DNA of 64,000 nucleotides from positions 1,426,501-1,490,500 of the forward strand of contig NC_067295.1 in NCBI RefSeq assembly GCF_020740795.1, given 5' to 3'. Both the position numbers and the translations under genes were made by a program. Below the pieces are notes generated by a model. It saw only the letters and a program-made list of their open reading frames with translations. It had not been told where the DNA came from and did no database searches. This document shows, piece by piece, positions 12,601 to 23,392 of this stretch. Numbering within the stretch: position 1 is the first letter of the stretch; each line of letters opens with the position of its first letter. This stretch comes from Apus apus. Taxonomy: Eukaryota > Chordata > Aves > Apodiformes > Apodidae.

Positions 12601-15600
12601 GGAGTATTTTAAGAGATGTTATTATCCAGACAGGCTGGAGAGGGAAAAAATAAATAGCTGGGCCAGGTTTCTGCAAGGTCTTTCTGCTCATGTTGCTCCC
12701 TGCTGTCAGGCTGTGCTCAATAAATCCCTTGTGCCCCTGAGGAGTGGGGAGAAATGAAGTTTCAGGGGGTCACTGGCCCAGGGAAGGACGGGATGCCAGT
12801 GGAGGGGGGACGGGACCCAGGGAGGTGGGGAGCAGCTCAACAGGGCACTCTTAGGCCTGGCTGTGCAAGGGCTGAAGGATGAAGCATTATCCAGTGACCT
12901 GGTTTCAGCACTGCAAGGGACAAGAAGGCAGGTGGGTGAGTGGTGGCTGCCCCGGTCCCACCACTGGGACACAAGGGTGTTTCACCTCCCTGCAGGCAGG
13001 GAAGGAGCCGGATGGCAGCACACAGCTGGCTGCCTGCAGGAACACCAGCCACATGCTCAAGTAATTCCCTGATCCCTCCAACACCAAGGCAGCCAGCAGA
13101 AGCCGTGGGACCAGCTGCATTGTAATTTGCTCTGGATCCTGCTTCGTTAGAGCCTCGGAAGTGCTGTGCTGCTGTCTGGATTCCAAGGCAGAGAGACAGG
13201 GAGGGTGTGCAGACACCCCTCCAGTGAGCTGCAAGCCTCTGGTCTTGTCCCTGGCTGCCAGCATTGGCTCTCTGCATCCCTGTACACCTCCTGCACCCCT
13301 GCTATGCTTCCTGCATCTCTGCACACCTCCCTGCATTCCTGAACACCTCCTGCATCCCTGCACACCTCCTGCATCCCTGCCATCCTTCCTGCATCCCTGC
13401 AAGCCTCCTGCATCCATGCACACCTCCCTGCATTCCTGAACACCTTCTGCATCCCTGCACACCTCCCTGCATTCCTGCACGCCTCCTGCCTGGCAGGATG
13501 CAGCTGGAGGCCATGTCCACAGGCAGGGATCAGAGGCTCCTCCAGCACACAGCAGGGTCTCAGGGTACAGCACAGCTCCCGCTCTGGACACCCCACGACT
13601 TCTTTTGTGGTGACAACATGACACAAAGCACACGAGACCCAGGCAGGTGACAGACAGAGGTGGCAGCCAAAGAGCCACGTGCTAAACTGCAGCCGGTGGC
13701 CTTGGCAAAGCCCCCTGTGTCTGCCCCACAGAACTGACAACAGGCTGGGGGTCACCTCCCAGGGCCCTGCACTGCCCAAGGCACAGTGTGAGGAGCCACC
13801 ACCAGCAAACCATTCCACAAGCTCTAACCCCTCTCTAACCTAACGCTGTGATGTACATTTATACCCAAACACCAGTCACATTTCTCACTCTCACCTGCCC
13901 CAAAGGATTTAATCCAGATTTCTCTCCTCCAAACACCTCCCAGTGCTGGGGTGAATCTATGCCACAGCTGCTTCTGGCTGAAGCTATTTACAAATGCAAG
14001 TGTCTCACTAGCAAACATATCCTAGGTAGTGTCCACCAACTCTTCCCCAAGTTGGAGGGGACAACAAAGAATTGGATCTCCAAGGGACTGAGTTACTAAA
14101 ATGGGAATGACTGGTCAGGGGTATTTTTTTTTCTCTCTGGAGTGTCATCTGAAATAAATGATGAGCAGAAGCAGCTGAGTCTCTGGAGTCCATCGTGCCT
14201 GAGGTGTGCAGAAGCTCCTGCGAGCACCTACCCCAGCACCCCAAGCACAGGACTTTGCCACCACCTTCTCACACTGATGTCTGGAAGCATGTGATGGATG
14301 ACCAGGTCACACCGTGCTCATTCCCACCCCCAGGAACCCTCCCCAGGCCACCTGAGGGCAGGACTCAGCTTTAAACCCTTCAGCCAGGAGCTCTGTTAGT
14401 GACAGCAGACTCCAACGGCTCCTAGCACTTCAAATCCAGGCCAGCAGCAAGCTGGCCTGTGTCAGGTGGTGGAGATGCTCTGAGACCTGTTTGCTAATTT
14501 AGTTGGATCCCTGAGCTACCAAATGAGATCCGAGGCTCTCCCAAAATGCTCCATCACTGCAAAGAAACAAACAGGATGTGAGGGTGAGGAGAGCAGAGCT
14601 CACCCCATCCTACACAGCTGCTGCGAAACCCCCCGGGGATTCACCTGTGGGTCCTGGCAGCAGCTCTGTGGAATTCTTTCCATCCAAACACCTCAAGTAC
14701 CTCCCAGTGCTGGTCTTGACCCCACTGGCTGGTGCCGGCCTGTCCCCTCCATGGCCCATAGCTGAGGGGATCCGCATCTGCACCTGGAGCACATGTCCCT
14801 GTCTGTGCCACTGGCAGCAGGATGTGGGTTTCTGCCCTGGGAACACTCCACAGCCCCAGGAATTCTCCCATTCAGGAACTACACCCTCCTAGAAATGCGA
14901 GTTTCCAAAGGCACATCTGCAAAATTCAGGTGCAACTTTTTATTTCCCCTGGAGCACGAATAGGGGCAGAAAATACAGAACTCCCACGCTTGGCACAGCA
15001 AGATAACCAGAGCTTCTTCCTCTCTGAATTTAACCACTACCTGGGGTCCTGCCCCCATCCATTCCTGGCTCAGCTCAGCTCCAAACACCAGCCATGGTGG
15101 TCCCTTGAGTCACCCACTTGCATTCACACCCTGTTCCTTGCTGGGCTGCACTGGGGGATCTTGGGCTGTCCCTCCACGACAGGCACATCACCATCCTGCA
15201 TGGAACAGGGGGGTCATGGTGTAAGAGAGAAACAACAACAAACAGTAATAATCATTTCCCCAGTGCTTGGGCAGCAGCTGTAATATCAGCAGTTGTAAAA
15301 AAAATCTGTTCATAAATAATGCAAAATTGTTATTTACCATCAGAAATAGCAGCAGCATTTATAAAACAGGCCCTGGAAGAAATAACGTGATTCTGGAAAA
15401 CATGAATAATTGAGAACCTCTGATTCCACAGGATCATTTCTCTGGCAGGCCAGTGAACTCAGACTCTAATTCTCTGGTAAGTGTTTCAGTCCTCCCAGGA
15501 TGAACAATCTGGAGTCCTTCTCCCTGCTTTTGGGAGAAGGTTCCAGGAGGTGAGGGAGGGATCCTGTGAACACGACTCAGGATGTTACAGGACAGGGTGC

Positions 15601-18600
15601 TTGGTGCCTGCGGGCAGGTTTGCACACCTGGGGCTGTCTATAGAGGATGCCCAGGCAGCACTTCTGAGATGGAAATAACAGACATTTCCCTGCTCAACTT
15701 CAGACTCCAGAGGGTTTTCCAAAGCACAGCATCTTTTTTTGCTACCAGATGATCCAAGGAGCTCACCCTGTGAGACGCCCTGGGCCAGGTGCTGCCTGCA
15801 GCATTACAGTGCAGGGGACATGGGATGTGCAGCTTCTTCATAGGAGGCCCTAACAGTAAGGAATTTCAAGCACACACATTTGATAGATGCACTCAAAACA
15901 TCAGTGCTGGCTGAAACACTCCTGTCAAAACAACTTTCCAGAGAAAATAAGGCTTTCCAGGGCTTTTCTCTCCCTCCTCCCTGTGATTGAAATTTTATCA
16001 TTTTTCTTAAAAACAACAATACAACTGGTGCTGGTACTGTAGTAAGGATAGATTTGGCCTTGTCTTTCTAAGCATAGGTGAAAAAAAAAATTGAGAAAAT
16101 GTGGGTAGAGGGGGCAAGATAAAACTTATACTTTTAAAAAAAAAGTTCATGCAAATCAGGTGCCATTTTCCTATCACCTCCACACATGGCGCATGACAAA
16201 CTCACAACCGGTTCATCGGAGAATTGAAAGTGAAAATACAAGGTCAGACTTTCCACTGCAAGCGAGATTTGACTTTGCACTGCAAGTGAGGAAGGCTGCA
16301 GGAATCCTGCCCTCCAGAGGGGCTCCCCTGACTCCCACCTCCTCCTGCCTGGCAGGTCAGTCCCTGTGACCAGGCATGGCAGGAAGAGGACTCGGGCCCA
16401 AGCGCCGAGGTCACAGGCACACACAGCACAGGGGCATCTGCCATGCGAGATGCTTCATCCCAACCCCATCCACCTTTCTAAGGGGGCTCCTCTGTATCCC
16501 ACAGGCTTGGCAAAGGAGGCTTGAGCAGTTGCAGGAAACTCCATTTTCCAGCTGAACAACCCAACTCAACCAGCACCAAATTTTGCTCTCGCCAGGTGAA
16601 CTGGTGCTAGACCCAGTAAGAAAAATTGATTACCTCCAGCCACCCCAGTATGAAATTGCATCCCCCTGTGCCAAGGCTTTCACACAAATCTGCTGGCAGA
16701 ATCACGTAAATCTGCTGGGTGTCCTGGTGTCCTCATCCCAGCACACAGTGGCAGGGAACGGCTGGAAGATCCCGGCACACAGCGGGACCATTAGTGCTCC
16801 TCTCTGCACTCAGCTGCCAGGAGGGGTGGAGTGGAGGAAAGCTGTCTTCTCCCACCCTTTTCATTAAGACTTGCACTTCAGCCACACAAAGGACCTTCTG
16901 TGCCTCGGTCACGCCCTGGGAGGGAGAACAACGCCAGGCAGGGAGATGGACCAAGTGCCTGGACCCACGATGACGCAGATCAGCTGCTTGTGAAGTGCAA
17001 AGGGAGCTCATGTCACAGCAAGCAGGGACCTCACTTCTTAATGAAAGCCAGTTGCCCTGTTCCCCCAATTGAAAGCTTGTGGAGACACCTCACCAGGCCA
17101 GCAAGTGTTTCTGTAGCTCAGGACAAAGGGACAGGTCTTGGCAGCCACCAGTGACAGGGCCTCAGTTCACCGACCATGACAGACTCTGGAAATGTCTGGT
17201 GCAAAGCCAAATCCAAAGCTGGTTGAGTATCACCCTAAAAACCTGGGAGAGCACCCTGGGGACACTGCTCACACAAGGCTGTGTCCAGCAGGAGCCTGCT
17301 GCTCCCAGGCAGCAATGGCAATGGCTGATAGGGGCACAGGATGGTGATGGAGCCCAGTGCCCTGTGCTGGTGGATGCCCCAGTACAGGCTGTGCTGGAGG
17401 GCTGGGAAGGTGATGGTGCATGGACACACAGGCAGCCCTGCAGCAGGAGACTGAGAGAAATCTCATTTTTTTCCCCCAAATAAGGAAAGTGGGAGCTTGA
17501 GAAGGCAGGTTCCTTGCTCAGCAGCATCCAGGCACTCATGCCCAGGCTGCTGCCAGACCCTGGCAGGAACCCCAGGTGCTGGGGACACCTCTGTACCCCA
17601 CGATGGAGACACCACTTCAGGTGTGCTGAAAGCTGGGAGATCTGTGGCTGCCTTTTCTGCACCAGACTTTTAGCATCTGGAAGAAGGTGGCTGGCCAGGC
17701 TGCCTGGCTCAGTTCTCTAATTATACTTTGCAGATCCATGTTCCCTCCTGGGGCTTGAGCCGGCTGGACCCCAGGACATGTACATTTTTCATCCACGTTG
17801 CTTTTAGTCTTCTGTAGCTCAGGTACCTCTAACGTGCTTCAGGAGACCTTGTGGTCCAAGCACAGCCATCACAGGAAAGCAAAAAGCAAAGAATGTAAGA
17901 GAGCACAAGCTGCAAGCTTCAGTGTGTGAACTGTCAGCCATTTTAAGGTGAGATGTTCCCACTGCTGCTGCACTGTACTTTGATTTAGGACCTATAAAAA
18001 ACATTACCAGAAGGTGTGGGGTTGTAGGAGACTGCAAAATGCTGATTACACACGCAAGCAACTGTTAATGTTAACATCAAGGAAATGAAACGCATGAAGG
18101 AAAATAACCGACCACTCATCTGCTCTGCTGGAGCTCACAATCAATGGTGCTGGGCAAAAACCACATGTACAGAGAGATCACCCATGTCTGGGTGATCATT
18201 CACCACTCTAATGTGAGCTTCAGTGAGACAGATACCACCCTGCGCAGCACCCTCCCCTCCTCAAGCCACCCTCCAGCATGTAAAGGAAGGACACGCTTAT
18301 GAGAAGAGAAAACAATTATGGTCAAATCAGCACAGGTCACACCCTGTCCAGCATAGAGCCTCAGGTAAGCCCTTGTCCTGAGTCACAGCCATATCTCCTG
18401 TAGATCCTGGCTCAGGGATTAGTTAGACCCTTGGAAAGGACCGACTGCCTCCAACACCCATCTGGCTCAAAACCTGGGGGAATCAGGTTCCAGGTCCATC
18501 TTCAGTTTATCTTTACAGTTGTCAGGCACAGGGAAGTTTCCAGCACAGATCTGCACAGTTTATTGGAGGGTGTGAAGACTAAAGAAGTACTTCAAGCACT

Positions 18601-21600
18601 GCCAGATCTCCCACAAGGACTATGGATATGACCACAAAGGAAAGACCTGACACAGTTTCTGGCCCACAGAGGGGTGGCATGTTGCTGGCCGTAATAGCTT
18701 TATGGACATGTCTACCAGGCTAATCACTTTGGGAAGGATGCATATTGATGGCCACATGACCAATTTTTACTGAGTTACTTTATCTAATGTGGCAAGAGAT
18801 GCTGGCTGGAAGACAATGCCCATCCAGTGTCCCTAATCTGGTAGGGCAATCGAAGCCTGGCGAGCCAGCCGCCCTGGGAACCAGGGATGACAGGAGAAGG
18901 AACATTTAGCAGCATTTTGAGCTCGGATGCAGTGAAACTTCTGTATAATCCCATTACCCAAAATGTTAAATTTAAATTCTGCCCACGGAAAGAGAGAATT
19001 AAGAGGGAAATCTGGTGACCCTACTGAAAAGCAGCCAAGACTGGACAAAGTCCAGAGCAGCTAAGATCATACTAATGATTCTCAGCATCGCCGCAGGCTC
19101 CCTAAGTGCCAGCCCAGCCTTGCAGGTCTTCTCTAAGAGCCTCAAGTGCTCCAGACAGTGAAACCACTGAGGACCATGAGAGATATTCAGAGCTTGCAGC
19201 CTGGAATTGCTTCCACCTTGTATTTCTCGTTGGTGTCTCCTGGGTTAGCTCGGTGCTCAGTGCACCAAGCAGTCAGCTTCATCTGTGTCTGCAGGAGCAG
19301 GCAAGGTCTGCTCCAGACTTCAACCTCAACCCTTTCCAAGAGCTGTGTGTTGTAGTCCTGCAAACCTAAACTTATGCTCTAGAACACCTCAAACCAACTC
19401 TCCTGCAGCTTCACCTCAGGTGTGAAACTCCTCAGAAGTGCCCTGTTCTGAGGGCGCAGGGTAGTAGCAATCCTGGAGCCACATTCCTCTTAATTTGCTG
19501 CCTGGCTCTTCTGCTTCTGAGCTTGTTTTTTATAATAAACACACCTTCTACCACAAACACAAATCCTGCCCTTTCCATCCCTCTGGAGAAACAAGACAAA
19601 CCTGAACTAGGCCAGGGAGCCCATGCTCCTTCTCTCCCAGAACCACCACCTACACCTGGTACATCAAACCACCCCCCAGCAAATCCCCTACCAACAACCA
19701 ATCCCCAACTCAGCAAAGTCCATTTGCCTTGCTGAGAGACAATGATGTGCTGAATTATGGGCTGAGACCTGTGTCGGTGCAGAGCTGAGCACATAAAGAC
19801 TTTGCTGGATTGTAGCCGAAATAACTTCTGGTCATAAAAGGTTCCTTCCACATATCCAACGCCATGGGGACTGCCACTTTGCTCCCATGCTTCTGCCAAG
19901 TAACCAGATTTGGCTGCCCTCTTCCAATCCCCTAACAAAGGTTTTGGTCTTAAAAGTCTAAGACTATTGCAAGGAAACCCCCACAAAAATGCTGGACCCA
20001 ATGAGATAAATCCTGCACAGGAAAAGCTCTCGCCAGTGGGATGAACTGCAAATTTGTTCAACTTTAAGAAACAAGGGAAGAAGGCAGCAGATGGGGTCAG
20101 GCAGCTGCCAAGATGCTGGTTGCAGGCAGCAACTGGGGGGTCAGTGGAGCAAGAAACAAGCACTTTAGTGAAAATACTTAAGTATTCCTCTAAGTTGTGA
20201 TAAAATCGGGACCTGATCTCTGCTGAGCTTCACCTGACCACTCAGCCTCATTTTCCATCACATTTCCACTTATATCTGCCCCATCTCAAACCACATGTAT
20301 TTCGGGCTTCCAGCTCTCGAGGCCAAAACTAAAACGTGAGAGGAAAAGGCTTTTACTGCTGCTCTTCTCAAAGTGCACAGGAATTACTGAAACTCTGACT
20401 TCACTAGAATGTTTTCCAGAACTGCTTTTAAAAGTCAAACCTAAACTTAGGTTGTATGAAGAATGCCCCTCAAAGTTGTGTGGACACTTGAAAGTCCCGC
20501 TGGTGCTGGCAGTCCCTGAGACTGGAACTCATGATTGTGTGGGGATCCTTCCTGAATACCCAGCTTGTTTTGCTGTGCAAAAAATGTCTCAAAAGGAAAC
20601 CACAAGAGCGATCACATCTTCATCTGACAAACTTCATCAGACAGAGGGGGAAGAGATGAATGAGGAACTGCTAAATGGTTCTTTCCAGCTTTTGATTTTA
20701 CAGCTCACGCCAGGAGCAGTTTTCTTCCCCTTCAGATACTCAGAATTACTCTGGCTGTCAGGGAGAGGTTGCTGTGCAAGGTACAATCAGGAATCCCCCT
20801 TTACCACTGATTCCTTTTGGGGATTTCTGCACTGAAGTAACTGTTCACCTTCCAGGCCCTCAGATGCTTGCAGCTACTGGAGTCACAAAATGGAGCTGGA
20901 CCCTCCTTTGGTGGTAGCTCGTGGTGAATCCCCAGCAATGGCCATCAGCTGGATCAACGCCAGTGGTGGTTCTCTATCTCCCAGAGCTTTCAACTGCCTA
21001 AAGTCCCTCTTCCCACTGGAGAGGAGCCGAAACGCTGCATGAGATTAAGACATCAGTAACTGGACTGTGGCAGCTGAGCAAAGGCAAGCTGAGGCTCTGA
21101 ACCCTCATGCTGGAGCTGCGATGGAGAAGGGTTCCCCACAGATCTGCCAGCATGAATATTTTCTCATCTGGGATGTTTATTTTATCTCTATATTCCATAT
21201 TCTCTCCCTGTTTCCCAGCCGTGCCCCATCTCCTGTACAACAAGGCTGGTGGGCTCTCTGGGTGTGTGGTTGCAGATTCATGAGCAACCTAACTCACCAT
21301 TTGTGGGTCAACCAAAAATTTACCTAACCATGCCCAAAACCAACACCATGACCAAGAGATTGCCATTGCCACTTGAGGAGGATCCAGGTGGATCCAGACC
21401 AAGTTCTCTGGATGGAGGCAATGCTTCTAGGAAAGGACTGCTGCCAGGTGCCAGAACCCTGCCCAAAACTGCCCAGCCAGCCCAAGCTCAATGCTCCAGG
21501 TCAATACCTGGCCTTCCTTCTTCTGCAGCCATGGAGCCAGGGGCTTTCTTGAAGCCCTAGAAAACACACCAGCTCTCACCCAGCATGTGGTTTATCTCTG

Positions 21601-22779
21601 AGCTTGTGATTGCAGCTGGAATTGCCCACGTGCTCAAGAGCAGCACATGCTCCCGTGCTGTGCTGCACTGGGCCTGGGCTGGGGGGGCAGCCCGGGGGGC
21701 AGCACCTTCTCATCACACCTGTCCCTCACACACTGCCTGCATTTGGCTCTGCTGAAGGTGACACGGAGCCGAGGGCCTCCAGGCACAGCAGAGACACGAC
21801 GTGGGCCAGGACAAGCCCCCTAGGCCTGGCTCAGCTCGCCCGCAGCCCCTGGCCAAGCACTGGAACCAGGAACCGGCCACGGTGAGAGCTGGGCAGACCC
21901 TCCCCCCGGAGGGCTTTGGGAAGGGCCAGGCATTGCCGACCAGCCGGGGCCACGCGTGCTTGCTGAGCTTGGCAGGTAAAAGCCAGGCGGGGGCAGGCGA
22001 CTTACTGGCCACCGTTAGCCCTTTGGTAGCCCAGCATGGCCCCAGCGAGCCTCGGCACAGCTCCGTGCTGCTCCTTCACCGACCACCGGCCAGCGAAGCC
22101 TTTCCCGAGGGGCTGCACAGCACATCCCAGCTCCTGCTGCAGCTGGCACATGGGAAACGGCCAAACGACATCTCTGAGAAGAGCAGAGGGAGCTGGGCAG
22201 GGCTGGCTCCCGGATTTCTTGTTGCACACACACACGGATGTCTGGAGCGTGGGAGGAAAACGTCCCCTGCCTCCCGATTTACACCCTATCGCCTTGTCCT
22301 TTGCTCAAGCACCAGGGAGAAAACTGGTAAGGGGCAGTGGCACACCTACCCGCCCTACCTCGCTCCCCTCCCAAGGAATCTTCCTGCAAACAGCTACTGG
22401 AGCCGGCCAGCCCCACGCCGCACGGCTGGCCACCCATACCTGCCGGGGCTGGCCACCGGTACCTGCCGGGGCTGCAGCAGCCCCGCACGGCTGCAGAGGC
22501 ACCGCACACTGCACAAGCGCTGCACGCTGCGGGCTCACTGCACGAGCACCGCACCCTGCCCGGGCACTGCCCGATGCACCGGGCGCTGCCCACGGCACAG
22601 ACGCTGCCCGTTGCCCGGGCGCTGATCGCTGCCGACCCCCGCCGCCGCCGTGCCCGGCTCGAGCGGCCGTTCCGCCTTACCCAGGTGGTCACCCGGAGGA
22701 TGGTCTGCGGCTGCTTCAGGAAATCCACGGGGTCCACGGCCCCCCCGGCCCGGCCGGCTCCGAAGGAGGCTCCTTCCAT
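6671..22779 (-). CDS. SYNGR3: SYNGR3, synaptogyrin-3 (complete coding sequence)
   Basis: Synaptogyrin-3 is a four-pass MARVEL-domain protein of synaptic vesicles. Coding exons on the - strand are 22779-22681 (33 codons), 12374-12140, 8768-8626 and 6880-6671, with GT-AG introns. They sum to 687 nt, or 228 residues, against about 229 in human. The start encodes MEGASFGAGRAG and the end encodes KGYQVPAY, both as in mammalian SYNGR3. Hydrophobic segments lie at about residues 33-50, 68-92 (YGIAVGLIAFFG...), 106-128 (FLSFLWFVAFCFL) and 146-165 (AITFSFFSIIVW); both termini are cytosolic in this family. The segment QQISSVKDRKRAVLLDLGFSG between TM2 and TM3 is characteristic. The C-terminal tail is tyrosine and proline rich (ETYQSPPF). 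The start codon is in a CpG island; the first intron is 10.3 kb. Confidence 0.97.
6881..8625 (-). other. SYNGR3 intron 3
   Basis: A 1.7 kb GC-rich intron between coding exons 3 and 4. Long open frames in it (for example 7586-8464 on the - strand) look like a by-product of composition and show no family resemblance. I see no RNA gene or transposon. Confidence 0.8.
8769..12139 (-). other. SYNGR3 intron 2
   Basis: A 3.4 kb intron. It holds a short tandem repeat at about 10032-10067 (cctgcctgcacc units), an (AC)n tract near 11718-11731 and a long open frame at 10307-11293 with no recognised protein. Nothing else is supported. Confidence 0.8.
12375..22680 (-). other. SYNGR3 intron 1
   Basis: A 10.3 kb first intron with a minisatellite at 13270-13497 and no CR1 that I could recognise. 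An AT-richer, low-CpG stretch at 18680-19080 stands out from its surroundings but has no identified function. No nested gene was found on either strand. Confidence 0.8.
13270..13497. repeat. Minisatellite in SYNGR3 intron 1
   Basis: About a dozen diverged head-to-tail copies of a 16-19 base unit based on ctcctgcatccctgcacac. The repeat has few stops on the - strand and yields a false Cys/Arg/Asp-rich repetitive open frame there. Confidence 0.9.
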
Positions 22780-23080
22780 CTTCCCCCGCCGCCCGCTCCC
22801 AGCCCAGCCCAGCCCGCCGCGCGCCCCGCGCCTGCCCGCCCCCCGCGCGCCGCCCGCGTGGGCTCGTCCGCAGCGCCGCGTGCGGGAGGCGGGAGGAACC
22901 ACCGGGGAGCGGGGGGGGGGAGAACCGGAACCCTCGGGCACCCTGCTGGGAACCGGGACACCCCGGGTCACCCTGCTGGGAACCGGGACACCCCGCCCAG
23001 GCCGGGTCACCCTGCTGGGAACGGGGGCGCCACGCCGTGCCCAGCCCGGGTCACCACGCTGGGGACACCACACCACGGCC
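22350..23080. promoter_or_regulatory. CpG-island promoter region of SYNGR3
   Basis: Dense CpG and GC-rich sequence around the SYNGR3 start codon at 22779, with no clear TATA box. It is the expected housekeeping-like island promoter. The exact transcription start cannot be fixed from sequence. Confidence 0.65.
22938..23026. repeat. Three-copy GC-rich tandem repeat upstream of SYNGR3
   Basis: Three near-identical units based on caccctgctgggaaccggga, the first two 30 bases apart and the third a few bases further because of an 8-base insertion. They start about 160 bases upstream of the SYNGR3 start codon. Confidence 0.85.
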
Positions 23081-23137
23081 ACCAGGTGCAGCGAGGAAGC
23101 TGTGCTACAGTCGTGGTGCTGCAGCTGAGGTCATGAC

Positions 23138-23392
23138 AAGTTATCTCATTTCAACCCCCTGCATGGGCAGGGACACCTCCCAGCAGCCCAGGCTGCTCCA
23201 AGCCCCATCCAACCTGCCCTTCAACACTGCCAGGGATGGGGCAGCCACAGCTTCCCTGGGCAACCTGGGCCAGGGTCTCGCCACCCCCACAGCAAAGAAT
23301 TTCTTCCTCATGTTTCAACCTCCGCTCTTTCAGCTTGAAACTGTTCCCCCTCATCCTATCACTCCACGCCCTTCTATAAAAGGTGCATCTTT
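23138..23392 (-). mobile_element. CR1 LINE fragment (3' part)
   Basis: The + strand shows the antisense CR1 3' region: ccccctgcatgggcaggg, a pattern close to ccccatccaacctgcccttc, and aaagaatttcttcctcatg. The element therefore lies on the - strand. It is 5' truncated and clearly diverged, lacking the very 3' end, so it is an old, non-autonomous fragment. Confidence 0.85.

Noticed and set aside
13147-13818. Repetitive Cys/Arg/Asp-rich open frames on the - strand
   Set aside because: They are the translation of a DNA minisatellite (13270-13497), open in more than one frame.
22036-23136. A 366-codon open frame on the + strand across SYNGR3 exon 1
   Set aside because: It is antisense to a real exon, lies in a CpG island where stop codons are rare, and its Pro/Ala/Arg-rich sequence matches nothing I know.
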